64,000 bases of DNA, from the NCBI GenBank assembly GCA_963695155.1, contig CAVOGD010000002.1, positions 62,001-126,000 on the forward strand, given 5' to 3'. Under the pieces are notes generated by a model that was given only the letters and a program-made list of their open reading frames with translations, was not told the DNA's origin and ran no database searches. Below, one piece after another: positions 29,335 to 38,550 of the stretch. Position 1 is the stretch's first letter. Each line of letters starts with the position of its first letter. The DNA comes from SG8-30 sp963695155. GTDB lineage: Bacteria > Pseudomonadota > Gammaproteobacteria > Steroidobacterales > Steroidobacteraceae. Made by a program: the position numbers and the translations under genes.

Positions 29335-31828
29335 TCCCTCCCTACCGATCGCACCGCTGCTGCCTGAGCTGGTTGCAACGCTCGGCCGGGCCGGCGCCGC
29401 GGTGCTGGAAGCGCCGCCGGGCGCGGGCAAGAGCACCGGCGCGCCGCTGGCGCTGCTCGAGGCGCCGTGGCTGGCGGGACGCCAGATCCTGATGCTCGAG
29501 CCGCGCCGCCTGGCGGCGCGCGCCATCGCCACCCGCATGGCCGACGTGCGCGGCGAGCAGGTCGGCGGAACCGTGGGCTATCGCACGCGCCTCGACACCC
29601 GCGTCTCCCGCGCGACGCGCCTCACCGTGCTCACCGAGGGCGTGCTGACGCGCATGCTGCAGGCCGACCCGGCCCTCGAGGGCGTGGCGCTGGTGGTCTT
29701 CGACGAGTTCCACGAGCGCAGCCTGAATGCCGACCTCGGCCTCGCGCTGTGCCTCGACGCGCGCCACAACCTGCGCCCCGACCTCGGCCTGCTGGTGATG
29801 TCCGCGACGCTGGCCACCGCGCCCGTGGCGGAGCTGCTGGGCGGTGCGCCGGTGCTGACGAGCAAAGCCCGCGCGCACCCCGTGGAAACCGTGCACCTGG
29901 CGCGCCCGGCGCCGCGCGAGCTGACGCGGGCGGCGGCGCGCGCCATTGCGCTCGCGCTGGCCGACGCGCCCGGCGACGTGCTGGTGTTCCTGCCGGGCGC
30001 CCCAGAGATCCGCCGCCTCGACCGGCTGCTGCAGGAAGCGCCGCCCGGCGCCGACGTGGATGTGCATGCGCTGTTCGGCGACCTGCCACGCGCCCGCCAG
30101 GACGCCGCGCTCGCGGCGGCACCGGCCGGCCGTCGCAAGGTCGTGCTCGCAACTTCCATCGCCGAGACCTCGCTCACCATCGACGGCGTGCGCAGCGTCA
30201 TCGACGCCGGCCTGTCGCGCACCTCGCGTTTCGACCCGGTCACCGGCATGAGCCGGCTGGTGACCCGGCGCGTTTCGCAGGCGGCCGCCGCACAGCGGCG
30301 CGGCCGCGCCGGCCGGCAGGGCCCCGGACGCTGCTATCGCCTGTGGCCCGAGGCGGAAGCGGCCGCGCTGGAGCCGGCCACCCCACCGGAAATCCTGCAC
30401 GCCGACCTGGCGCCGCTGGCGCTCGAGCTCGCCGCCTGGGGCGTCGCCGATCCCGCCGCCCTGCGCTTCCTTGACGCGCCGCCTGCCGCGAATTTCTCGC
30501 AGGCGCGCGACCTGCTCGGGATGCTCGGCGCGACGGGTGCCGATGGGCGCATCACCGACCACGGGCGCGCCATGGCCCGGCTCGGCCTGCATCCGCGGCT
30601 CGCGCACATGCTGCTCGCGGCGGGCGACCCCGGGCGCGCCGTGCTGGCCTGCGAGCTGGCCGCGGTGCTGTCGGAACGGGACCTGCTGCGCGGGCCGGGC
30701 GCGGCGCGCGATGCCGACATCCGGGTGCGCATAGACGTACTGCGCGGCAGCGGTCCGGCGCCGGCGGACAGCGTCATCGACCGCGCGGGCGTGGCCCGTG
30801 CGCGCCAGCAGTGCGGCCGCTGGCGGCAGGCGGTCGGCGCGGCGCCAGGCGACGCGGTGCCTGTGTCGCAGGCCGGCGAGTTGCTTGCACTGGCCTACCC
30901 GGACCGCATCGCGATGCGCCGCGGCGACGGGCGCTACCTCCTGTCCGGCGGCCGCGGCGCAATGTTCGCGGACGCCCAGGCGCTGTCGCAGCGCGAATTC
31001 GTCGTCGTCGCCGAACTCGATGCCGGCGACCGGGACGCCCACATCTTCATGGCCGCGCCGATCGAGCGTGCCGCCATCGATGCGCGCCTGGGCGCACTCA
31101 TCGGGCAACAGGACGTGGTGCGCTGGGACGACGACGCCGGGCTGGTGATGGCGCGCCGCGAGCGGCGGCTGGGCGCCCTGCTGCTGGACGAGGCGCGACT
31201 GGAGCGGCCCGACCCGGCGCAGGTGCTTGCGGCGATGCTCGAGGGCGTGCGCCGGCTCGGACTCGCGGCGCTGCCCTGGAGCCGCGGCGCGGTGGCATTA
31301 CGCGAGCGCGCGCTCTTTGTCGGGCAGCACCTCGCCGACGCCGACTGGCCCGACCTGGGCGACGAGGCCCTGCTGCGCGATCTGGCGGACTGGCTCGCGC
31401 CCTGGCTCACCGACTGCACGCGTCGCGAACACCTCGCGCGGCTCGACCTGCGTGCCGCGCTCGCCGCACGCTTCAGCCACCGGCAACTGCAGGCGCTCAA
31501 TACCCTGGCACCGGCGCAGCTGGACGTGCCGAGCGGATCGCGCGTGCCGATCGACTACCGGGACCCGCAGTCGCCCGCGATCGCCGTGCGCCTGCAGGAA
31601 GTCTTCGGGCTCACCCGGACGCCGCACATCGCGGGCGGCCGCGTGCCGATCACCTTGCACCTGCTGTCGCCAGCGCGCCGGCCGGTGCAGGTCACACGCG
31701 ACCTCGAGAGCTTCTGGGCGCGCGGCTATGCCGAAGTGCGCAAGGAGCTCAAGGGCCGCTACCCGAAGCACTACTGGCCGGACGACCCGCACACCGCCAC
31801 GCCGACGCGTCGCGTCAGGCCGAAGTGA
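29324..31828 (+). CDS. hrpB: ATP-dependent RNA helicase HrpB
   Basis: This is an 834-residue DEAH/DExH helicase. Motif I is APPGAGKSTGAPL (Walker A), motif II VVFDEFHERSLNADLG, motif III VMSATL, motif VI QRRGRAGRQGPG; the helicase-associated and HrpB-specific C-terminal domains follow (FWARGYAEVRKELKGRYPKH). HrpB is widespread in proteobacteria; its cellular RNA role is poorly known. A GTG at 29324 inside the end of rluB (11-base overlap) is the only start near the conserved N-terminus. Confidence 0.95.
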   Translation: MGPDPSLPIAPLLPELVATLGRAGAAVLEAPPGAGKSTGAPLALLEAPWLAGRQILMLEPRRLAARAIATRMADVRGEQVGGTVGYRTRLDTRVSRATRLTVLTEGVLTRMLQADPALEGVALVVFDEFHERSLNADLGLALCLDARHNLRPDLGLLVMSATLATAPVAELLGGAPVLTSKARAHPVETVHLARPAPRELTRAAARAIALALADAPGDVLVFLPGAPEIRRLDRLLQEAPPGADVDVHALFGDLPRARQDAALAAAPAGRRKVVLATSIAETSLTIDGVRSVIDAGLSRTSRFDPVTGMSRLVTRRVSQAAAAQRRGRAGRQGPGRCYRLWPEAEAAALEPATPPEILHADLAPLALELAAWGVADPAALRFLDAPPAANFSQARDLLGMLGATGADGRITDHGRAMARLGLHPRLAHMLLAAGDPGRAVLACELAAVLSERDLLRGPGAARDADIRVRIDVLRGSGPAPADSVIDRAGVARARQQCGRWRQAVGAAPGDAVPVSQAGELLALAYPDRIAMRRGDGRYLLSGGRGAMFADAQALSQREFVVVAELDAGDRDAHIFMAAPIERAAIDARLGALIGQQDVVRWDDDAGLVMARRERRLGALLLDEARLERPDPAQVLAAMLEGVRRLGLAALPWSRGAVALRERALFVGQHLADADWPDLGDEALLRDLADWLAPWLTDCTRREHLARLDLRAALAARFSHRQLQALNTLAPAQLDVPSGSRVPIDYRDPQSPAIAVRLQEVFGLTRTPHIAGGRVPITLHLLSPARRPVQVTRDLESFWARGYAEVRKELKGRYPKHYWPDDPHTATPTRRVRPK

Positions 31829-32213
31829 TGGCTGCGAGCGCGCCACGAACACCGGGCGCGAGCGCGCCGGGGTCGGCGAGCGAATAAAGATCGGCTGAGC
31901 GAGCGACCCCGGGGCGATCGCGACCAGCGTCGTCAGGGCGGCCGGGCGCGCGGGATCCGCGGTCGGGTCCCCACGCTCGCTCCAACGGAGGATAGTCGCT
32001 CGCTTAGGGGACCACGACCGCTTCGCGCGCCCGCAGGTAGTGCCGCAACCATCGCTCCGGAAGGGTCAGACCCCTGAGAGGGGTCAGACCCTGAGCGGGC
32101 CGGCTGCGGCCAGGCGCCGTCAGCATGGTCCGAGACCCCTGAGAGGGGTCAGACCCTGTGCGGGCCGGCTGCGCCAGGCGCCGTCGGCGTGGTCCGGGGG
32201 AATCAGGCACCGC
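31829..32213. other. 385-base intergenic region rich in inverted and tandem repeats
   Basis: No gene is recognised. It contains the 9-bp inverted arms CCGGGGTCG (31867-31875) and CGACCCCGG (31904-31912), arms GGTCCCC (31966-31972) and GGGGACC (32007-32013), and a two-copy tandem repeat (listed separately). None of the hairpins is followed by a T-run, so a rho-independent terminator is not supported. Confidence 0.6.
32068..32196 (+). repeat. two adjacent 65-bp repeats, each with a GACCCC-TGAGA-GGGGTC hairpin
   Basis: Unit 1 (32068-32132) and unit 2 (32133-32196) are directly adjacent and differ by four or five substitutions and one base of length. Each opens with the perfect palindrome GACCCCTGAGAGGGGTC and continues with GCGGGCCGGCTGCG and CAGGCGCCGTC. 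The outer GGGTCAGACCC motif resembles the GGGTCTGACCC repeats found near REP-associated transposases. It may be a small REP-like or non-autonomous element; copies elsewhere in the genome would settle this. Confidence 0.75.
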
Positions 32214-32819
32214 CTATTTCATGTGGCGGTGGACGAAGAACCAGTAGATGCCCCACAGCGCCAGCGCGCCGCCGCCCACCCAGAGCGCGAGCGCGTGCAC
32301 GTCGCCGCTCATGAGCGCCATGTCCTGCCCGGCCTTCACCCCGACCCAGGCCAGCACGCTGCACCAGATGGCCGACCCGACCAGTGTAGCCAGCGAGTAC
32401 CAGCCGAAATTCAGCCGCACGATGCCGGCCGGGATGCCGATCAGGTGGCGGATCACCGGCAGCAGGCGCGACACGAACACGCCCATCGTGCCGAACTTGG
32501 CCGACCAGGCCTCGGCGGCCTCGATCTTGGCCGGCGTGATCATCACCCAGGAGCCGTAACGCATCAGCAGCGGCCGGCCCAGCAGGCGGGACGCCCAGTA
32601 CATGACGGTGGCGCCCACCCACGAGCCGATCGTACCGGCCAGCACCACGCCCACGACCGTCATGCCGCCGCGCGTATGCGCAATGTGGGCGGCCGGCGGG
32701 ATCACCACCTCCGAGGGCAGCGGCACGATGGAGCTCTCGAGCGCCATCAGGGCGGCGACCAGCAGGTAGCCGCCCTCCGCGAGCGCATCGGCATACCAGG
32801 TGAGGAAGTCCTGCAGCAT
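32214..32819 (-). CDS. DedA-family membrane protein
   Basis: This 201-residue integral membrane protein has the DedA/SNARE-associated fold: ALESSIVPLPSEVVIPPAA near the N-terminus (conserved acidic and Pro residues), GSWVGATVMYWASRLLGR and VSRLLPVIRHLIGIPAGI with the conserved Arg-Pro. DedA proteins are proton-driven lipid flippases or scramblases in the inner membrane, linked to undecaprenyl-phosphate recycling and membrane homeostasis. The start at 32819 matches the family; a longer frame upstream is unconserved. It diverges from the vanZ-like gene by about 110 bases. Confidence 0.9.
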   Translation of the reverse strand: MLQDFLTWYADALAEGGYLLVAALMALESSIVPLPSEVVIPPAAHIAHTRGGMTVVGVVLAGTIGSWVGATVMYWASRLLGRPLLMRYGSWVMITPAKIEAAEAWSAKFGTMGVFVSRLLPVIRHLIGIPAGIVRLNFGWYSLATLVGSAIWCSVLAWVGVKAGQDMALMSGDVHALALWVGGGALALWGIYWFFVHRHMK

Positions 32820-32928
32820 GGCCGGGCGATGATAACGGAAGGCCGGGCCCCGCTCCCGGCCATTCGTATGGCAATGTATCGGGGCGGCGGGGGCATGGGA
32901 GAATGCGCGACGTGACCGGAGGAGCCAC

Positions 32929-34113
32929 ATGACGTCGGAGGCGGACCGGCGCGCCGCGCGATGGCTGCTGGCGGTCGTGCTGTTCCTGATCGTGTACGGG
33001 TCGCTGTACCCGTTCCGGTTCCAGGACGCGGGCGTGCACGACCTGGCCGGCCTGCTGGCGCGCCTGCCGTGGGCCCGCACGACGCGCAGCGACATCGCCG
33101 CCAACGTCCTCCTGTACCTGCCGTTCGGCGCCTGCCTCGGCTGGATGCTGGCCGACCGGCTCGGCGGCCTGTTCACGATGCTGTTCGCCACGCTGGCCGG
33201 CGTCGCGCTGTCGCTGGCCATCGAGGTCGGCCAGATCTACGAGACGAGACGGGTCGCGAGTTTCGCCGACGTCGCCTACAACGGCGCCGGCGCCCTGGCC
33301 GGCAGCGCGCTGGCCCTGCTGTTGCTGGCCGCCCGGCACGGCCTGCGGCGCAGCGCGCTCGCCGACATCCTGGCCCAGCCGATCGCTGCGTCGCTGCTGT
33401 TGCTGTGGGCCGGCTACCGCCTGGCTCCCTTCGGCGTGGCGCTGAGCCCCACCGAGTGGCGTGCGGCCGTGGCGCCCCTGCTGACGGGTCCATGGTTCGC
33501 GCCCTGGGAAACCGTGCGGCACCTGGTGTCGTGGCTGGTCGTCGCGCTGGCGCTCAGGTCGCTGCTGCCGGATCGCGACGGGTTCGCGAGCCTCGCCGTC
33601 GCCATGCTGGCCGTGCTCGCCGGCCTTATCGTGGTGGCGGGCAAGACGCTCATGCCGGCGGAGATCGTCGCCATGGCGCTGGCGCTCGCACTCACCCGTG
33701 TGCTCGGCTATGTGGAACCGGGGCGCGTCGCGGCGTTGCTGGCCTGGGCGCTGGCGGCGCTGATCGTGGTGGAGGGCCTGGCGCCGTTCAATTTCGGCGT
33801 CGGCCCGGATCCGTTCGGGCTCGTCCCGTTCCAGGATTCCCTGGCGCGTTACCGCGCCACCAACCTGGGCGACATGTTCTACAAGTGCTTCGCCTACGGC
33901 GCCCTGGTCTGGCTGCTGGTGCGCGCCGGACACCGCGCCCTGCTGGCGACCGTACTGGCCGGCGGCCTGGTGCTGACGGTGGAGGTGCTGCAGGCCTGGC
34001 TGCCCGGCAAGACCGGCGACATCACCGATCCACTGCTGGTCGTCGCGGCGGGCGGGCTGCTGGCCATGTTCGAGGGGCCGGCCGCCGCCGTGCGGCGCAG
34101 GCGCCGCTACTGA
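32929..34113 (+). CDS. VanZ-family membrane protein with two VanZ-like halves
   Basis: The 394-residue protein has about ten membrane helices. Its first half (LFLIVYGSLYPFRFQDAG, AANVLLYLPFGACLGWML, AIEVGQIYETRRVASFADVA) is a complete VanZ-like unit, and the second half (LAPFNFG, LGDMFYKCFAYGALVWLL, VEVLQAWLPGKTGDITDPL) repeats the same order of motifs. VanZ proteins are linked to low-level teicoplanin resistance in enterococci; elsewhere their role is unknown. The ATG at 32929 follows GGAGGAG. The membrane topology suggests an internal duplication. Confidence 0.82.
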   Translation: MTSEADRRAARWLLAVVLFLIVYGSLYPFRFQDAGVHDLAGLLARLPWARTTRSDIAANVLLYLPFGACLGWMLADRLGGLFTMLFATLAGVALSLAIEVGQIYETRRVASFADVAYNGAGALAGSALALLLLAARHGLRRSALADILAQPIAASLLLLWAGYRLAPFGVALSPTEWRAAVAPLLTGPWFAPWETVRHLVSWLVVALALRSLLPDRDGFASLAVAMLAVLAGLIVVAGKTLMPAEIVAMALALALTRVLGYVEPGRVAALLAWALAALIVVEGLAPFNFGVGPDPFGLVPFQDSLARYRATNLGDMFYKCFAYGALVWLLVRAGHRALLATVLAGGLVLTVEVLQAWLPGKTGDITDPLLVVAAGGLLAMFEGPAAAVRRRRRY

Positions 34114-34198
34114 CCGCCGTGCCATCACCGGTCCGCACGCCGGACCGCCGGCAGTGGCACACTGGCGGCCGGGCGTGCCGCGAGGGAAACCGCAAGAG

Positions 34199-35840
34199 AT
34201 GACCGCCTTGTTGCAGACATTCACGCTGGCCTGTGTGCTGGCATGCGTGCCGGCGGCCGCCGTCGCGCAGCTGGTGCGCCCGGGCGACGAGGAGCGCATG
34301 GCGCTGCATGAGGAGTTCCGTCGGCTGTTCGCCGAGCAGCGCTATGCCGAGGCATTGAGCTTCGCGCAGCGTGTCGTGCAGATGACCGAGGACGACGCTT
34401 CCCTCGCCGACGAGCTTGGCCACCGCTTACAACAACCTCGGCGTCGCCCAGGTGCGCGTCGGCGACCTCGACGCGGCCGAAGTGAGCTTCGGGCGCGCCC
34501 TGGAGCTGCTCGAAGGCCGCGTCGGCATCGTCTCGCGTCGCCTGATCGGCCCGCTCGCCGGGCTCGGCGCCGTGCATGCCGCGCGCGGGAATCCAGCCCT
34601 GGCCGCGGACGCGCTGCAGCGCGCACTGGCCGTCAGCCGCAGGGCCAACGGCCTGTTCAACCCGGACCAGATGGAACTGCTCGAGTCGCTCGTCGAGCAG
34701 TACCTCGCGGTGGGCAACGGCGACGGCGTGGAGCGCGAGCGGCGCTACGCCGTGCAGGTCGTGCAGCAGGAGTTCGGCGCCGACGACCCGCGCACGATAC
34801 CGGCCCACATGCGCCTCGCCAACTGGTACGAGAAGACCGAGCGCTACGCCGACGCCCGCGGCGAGTGGCAGCGCGTCGTGGACGTCGCGTCCCGCGAAAG
34901 CGGCGGCCGCAATGCCGCGACGATCCTGGGCCTGGTCGCGATCGCGCGCAACCACCGGCTGCAGTTCGTGCTCGAACCGGAGTCGCTCGAGACGATGGCC
35001 ATACCGATAGACCCGGCGACGGGCCGGCCCCTGCCGCTCATGATGCCGCCGGAGCGCTCGGGCATCGCCAGGCTCGACCGGGAAGGCGAGGTCGCCGCGC
35101 AACGGGCGCTCGCACTCCTGGAGCAGACGCCGGATCCGCCGAAGAAGCTGCTGGCCACGGCGCTCACCGAACTGGGCGACTGGTACGTCACCGCCGACCG
35201 GATCGCGGTCGCCATCTCGTATTACCGGCGTGCGTGGCCGTTGTTCGTCGAGACCGCGACCCTCGAGGAACCGAATCCACTCGCTGCGCCGCGGCCGCTG
35301 CGGTACCGGCCGCCGGATGCGGCGACCCGTCACCGCAAGCGTGCGGACGCCGAAGTCGTGACGACGCCCTTCGAGTTCACCATGACCGTCAGCGCCACCG
35401 GCGAGACCGCCGACGTGAAGTTGCGGTCGAGCGGCGTGGACGAGTATCGCGCCGGCCACCTCAGGCGCTCGCTGGCACGCGCGCAATTCAGCCCGCGCTT
35501 CGAGGACGGCGAGCCGGTTGCGACAGACGATTACCGGTTTACGGAGGTCTGGTACGACCTGGCCGCCAGCGTGGCGCCGGAGACCGCCGCCGAACCGGAA
35601 CCGGAGGGCGAACCCGGAGCCGACCCGTTGCGGGCGCCGCGCCAGCGCCCGGCTGCGACGGTGGCTGTTCCGGTGGCGGCGCATCCGGCACCGGCTCCAT
35701 GGCCGCCCCGGCCTGCGGGTCCTCGGGTGGCGGCGCCTCGGGATCCGGTTCCTGCGGCGGCGACACCACGGGCGGCGGCACGGCGCCGAACGAGCCCGGC
35801 ATGTCGCGCGGCGCGGGTCGCGCGGCGCGCTGCGGCATGA
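34199..35840 (+). pseudogene. secreted TPR protein with TonB-C-like domain, frame broken at 34416
   Basis: A signal peptide (TALLQTFTLACVLACVPAAA) and the first helices are in one frame up to DDASLADEL; the remainder continues in another. Removing one T of the pair at 34416-34417 restores ADELATAYNNLGVAQVRVGD. The middle holds tetratricopeptide-like repeats (FGRALELLEG, ALQRALAVSRRANGLFN), and residues near the end (MTVSATGETADVKLRSSGVD; ARAQFSPRFEDGEPV) resemble the TonB C-terminal fold, so it may bind envelope proteins. The last ~80 residues are antisense to the Pro-rich tail of the opposite gene and may not be genuine. Confidence 0.7.
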
Positions 35841-36444
35841 CCCGCCTGCCGGCCAGCAGCGAGCGTATCGTGTCTTCCTCGGGCAACTCGACCGCCAGTT
35901 TGGCGCCCGCTTCGCGCATGGCACGCTGCGTCGCCCCCAGCAACGGCGCGCTGCCCGCCAGCGCCCCCGACAGCACGCGCCCGTAACCCGTGAAGACGTA
36001 GCCGTCCACGCGCTCGCCGCCCGGTTCATAGACGTTCACGCGGTAGCGGATCGTCACCGTGTACATGTCGCCGGCCATGTCGCGCGGGGTCAGGAACGAG
36101 TAGTCCTCGAAGTGCGGCTCGAGCACCAGCCGCACCGGGGGCTCGAGCCGCGGCACGCCTTGCGGGTCGTCCACCTCGACGACCTTCACGAACATCGAGC
36201 CGAGCAGCCGCCGCAGCTCCGCGACGTGCGCCGGCCCGAGGTTGATCTCGTAGTCGGTGCCGTAGCGCGTTTCCTTGTGCACAAAGGCGCGGAATTCGGC
36301 CGGGAAGTGCACGGCAATCGTCGCCGGCACCGGCTCGAGCAGCGCCGGCGGCAGCACCGGCACGGGCTCGACGCGCACCGCGCCGCAACCGGCCAGCACG
36401 ATGGCCAGTGCGCAAAGCCCTGGTGCAGCCAGCCTGGTGTTCAT
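35539..36444 (-). CDS. proline-rich-tailed lipoprotein, last gene of the kinase/VWA operon
   Basis: I do not recognise this 301-residue protein. A lipoprotein signal ends in AIVLAGC, so it is anchored in a membrane. The body (about 30-190) has VHFPAEFRAFVHKETRYGTD and YVFTGYGRVLSGALAGSA, followed by a Pro/Glu-rich linker (PPPVVSPPQEPDPEAPPPED) that could span periplasm or peptidoglycan. Its ATG overlaps the stop of the VWA-2 gene (ATGA), so translation is coupled. Its 3' end overlaps the convergent TPR gene by about 300 bases, and the true C-terminus may be shorter. Confidence 0.75.
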   Translation of the reverse strand: MNTRLAAPGLCALAIVLAGCGAVRVEPVPVLPPALLEPVPATIAVHFPAEFRAFVHKETRYGTDYEINLGPAHVAELRRLLGSMFVKVVEVDDPQGVPRLEPPVRLVLEPHFEDYSFLTPRDMAGDMYTVTIRYRVNVYEPGGERVDGYVFTGYGRVLSGALAGSAPLLGATQRAMREAGAKLAVELPEEDTIRSLLAGRRVMPQRAARPAPRDMPGSFGAVPPPVVSPPQEPDPEAPPPEDPQAGAAMEPVPDAPPPEQPPSQPGAGAAPATGRLRVRPPVPVRRRSPAPRWRPGRTRPP

Positions 36445-37457
36445 CCCCGCCGCCCCGCTTCGGCCGCCTCGTTGGTGAGGCCCACGAAGGTACCACCGTT
36501 GCGCGCGCACAGGATGCGCATCAGCGTCGCAAAGCGGATGGACGTGTACTGCGGCACGTTCGGGCCCAGCGGGAAGCCGATGGCATGGATGCGCACCCGC
36601 GGTTCGCCGCTGCGGTCCTTGCGGTTGATGCGCTCCACCGTGTCCACCACGTCCTGGATCGAGGAGCCGGTGAACTCGTCGCCCAGCACGTAGATGCTGA
36701 TGCGGTGCTCCGGCGACCAGAACGTGCGGATCGCCGCCACGATGCCCTCGACCGGGCTCGAGTTGGAGAACGCCCGCCAGCGCCGGAACACGTCGAGGAT
36801 GGCGCGCCGCCGCGCCGGCGAGTCCGGGATCCAGCGGCCGCGATACTCGCTGAACATGTAGCCGCCCTCGTCGTCCATGACCTGGATGCCCTTGACGGCC
36901 GGGTAGATCTCCAGCACCTCGCGCATCTTCTGCTGCGCGCGCTGCCAGCTGAACGTCTGCATGGACCCGGACGTGTCGACGATGAAGATGATGTACTCGC
37001 TGTCCACCGGGATGCCGCCGACCGGCTGGTCGGCGCTGCGCCGGAAGTCCGCGCCCAGCAGCCGCCGCATTTCCTCGGTGAGCTCCTGGCGCGCCACCGT
37101 CATCGTGCCCTCGAGCTTGCTGATCGTCTCGCCCTCGCTGCGGGTGGCCTTGAATTCCCCCTCGATCGCCGACAGGTCGCCGCGCAGCCGGGCCACCCGC
37201 CGCTGTTCCTCCGACAGCTGCTCGATGCGGGCCTTGAGCTCGCGCTCCAGCACCACCGACACGCCGCGGATGTCGAACAGCTCCTCCTCGAGCTTGCGGA
37301 TCTGCGCGTCGAGATCCACCTTGGACTGCTCGAGCTGCAGCGGCTGGCCCACCTCGTTGAGCACCAGCAGCAGGATGACCGCGCCGAAGCCGCAGCTGAT
37401 CACGTCCAGGAAGGACATGCTGAAGACTTCCGTCTCGCGCCGCTGCCGCCGCTTCAT
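36441..37457 (-). CDS. membrane-anchored von Willebrand A domain protein (VWA-2)
   Basis: The 338-residue protein has a basic N-terminus, one membrane helix (about 14-36, SMSFLDVISCGFGAVILLLV), a coiled coil (about 40-140) and a VWA domain. Its metal-ion site is DTSGS at 161-165, with supporting NSSPVEG and YVLGDEFTG. The topology (short cytoplasmic tail, one helix, large periplasmic part) is that of ExbD/TolR/MotB partners of proton channels. The ATG overlaps the VWA-1 stop (ATGA). VWA domains mediate metal-dependent protein binding. It shares a 45-bp identical stretch with VWA-1. Confidence 0.87.
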   Translation of the reverse strand: MKRRQRRETEVFSMSFLDVISCGFGAVILLLVLNEVGQPLQLEQSKVDLDAQIRKLEEELFDIRGVSVVLERELKARIEQLSEEQRRVARLRGDLSAIEGEFKATRSEGETISKLEGTMTVARQELTEEMRRLLGADFRRSADQPVGGIPVDSEYIIFIVDTSGSMQTFSWQRAQQKMREVLEIYPAVKGIQVMDDEGGYMFSEYRGRWIPDSPARRRAILDVFRRWRAFSNSSPVEGIVAAIRTFWSPEHRISIYVLGDEFTGSSIQDVVDTVERINRKDRSGEPRVRIHAIGFPLGPNVPQYTSIRFATLMRILCARNGGTFVGLTNEAAEAGRRG

Positions 37458-38521
37458 GGCCAGTCCCTGGGCGGGCTGAGGAAGGCACCGCCGGTCGCCT
37501 GCGCCAGGCGCCAGAAGTAGGTCGGCGCCGACGGATCGCCCTCCATCGGCAGCAGCACGACGTTGATCGGCGGCGGCTGCTTCGGCAGCGTGCGCACCGC
37601 GCGCTCCATGTTGTCCTCGCGGTCGCCGGGATCGGCCAGCCTCTTGAACGCCGGCGGTCGTTCGCCCTGGGTCGGCAGCCCGTCGGTGATCAGGACGACG
37701 TTGTCCGGCGCCGGCGACAGCCGCTGCAGCACGGCGAACGCATGGAACAGGCTGGTGCCGCCGGTCGGCACCGTGCGCCGCAACGCCTGCAGCGCCTGGC
37801 CCATGGACTTGCTGTCGCGGGCCGCCAGCCAGCGGCCGTCGCTGCCTTCCAGCAACGGCCAGGCGCGAACGTTGAACGCGTAGATCTGGTACTGCGAGTC
37901 CGCCGGCACTTGCGCCGACAACCAGTCCACCGTGCCGATCGCCTGCTGCCACTTCTCGGAGCGCAGCTGCCGGTCGGGCGACATGTTGCGCAGGCGGATG
38001 ATGTTGACCAGCGTCTCGTCCAGCATGCTGGCCGACGCATCCACCAGCACCAGGATGCGCCGGCCGCCGACCTTGAGTCCGGTCAGGTACTGGCGGTCGC
38101 CGTCGCCGGCCACGCTGCGCACCTGGGTGCCGGTCTGGGCCCGCTCCGCCTGCGCCTGAAGCCGACGCGTGTCTTCCTCGAGCGACTTGAGGTCGGCCTT
38201 CAGCCGCTCGAGGCTTTCGCGGCGCGCCAGCGTGTCGAACTCGTAGCGCGCCAGCTCGACCTTGGTGGCGGCGATCTTCTCGATCACCTGCGTGGCGAGC
38301 CCCGCCGCGCGAACCTTGTCATCGTCGGTCGCTGTCAGGACGTTGCGCAACTCGGCCAGGTGCTTGTAACCGTCCAGCACCTGCTGTTCGAGGCGCCGCG
38401 CCTCGGCCGCCAGGTCCTGGCTGTCCTTGATGCGCTCGAGCCCGGCCTGGGCGCTGATGATGGTGTAGAACAGCACGACCGCGCCGAAGCCGCAGCTGAT
38501 CACGTCCAGGAAGGACATGCT
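37377..38521. repeat. 45-bp perfect direct repeat at 37377-37421 and 38477-38521
   Basis: The same 45 bases occur in the 5' ends of both VWA genes, encoding SMSFLDVISCGFGAV in each, while the rest of the two genes is strongly diverged. The identity reaches third codon positions, implying recent gene conversion or strong constraint on this membrane segment. The coordinates given span from the first to the second copy. Confidence 0.85.
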
Positions 38522-38548
38522 CCACGCCTCGGTGCGGCGGCGCGCCAT
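37454..38548 (-). CDS. membrane-anchored von Willebrand A domain protein (VWA-1)
   Basis: The 364-residue protein parallels VWA-2: a basic start (MARRRTEAWS), a membrane helix (about 11-33), a long coiled coil (about 38-140), and a VWA domain with DASAS at 170-174 (metal site), PTGGTSLFHAF and the conserved Asp in LITDGLPTQGE. A complete metal-coordination set is visible. With the adjacent MotA/TolQ/ExbB-like channel gene, it could be the plug/stator D-subunit. The start is 2 bases after the FHA gene stop, and the end overlaps VWA-2. Confidence 0.87.
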   Translation of the reverse strand: MARRRTEAWSMSFLDVISCGFGAVVLFYTIISAQAGLERIKDSQDLAAEARRLEQQVLDGYKHLAELRNVLTATDDDKVRAAGLATQVIEKIAATKVELARYEFDTLARRESLERLKADLKSLEEDTRRLQAQAERAQTGTQVRSVAGDGDRQYLTGLKVGGRRILVLVDASASMLDETLVNIIRLRNMSPDRQLRSEKWQQAIGTVDWLSAQVPADSQYQIYAFNVRAWPLLEGSDGRWLAARDSKSMGQALQALRRTVPTGGTSLFHAFAVLQRLSPAPDNVVLITDGLPTQGERPPAFKRLADPGDREDNMERAVRTLPKQPPPINVVLLPMEGDPSAPTYFWRLAQATGGAFLSPPRDWP

Positions 38549-38550
38549 GG

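Noticed and set aside
31867..31912. A 9-bp hairpin after hrpB as a rho-independent terminator
   Set aside because: No T-tract follows the stem; the loop is 28 bases.
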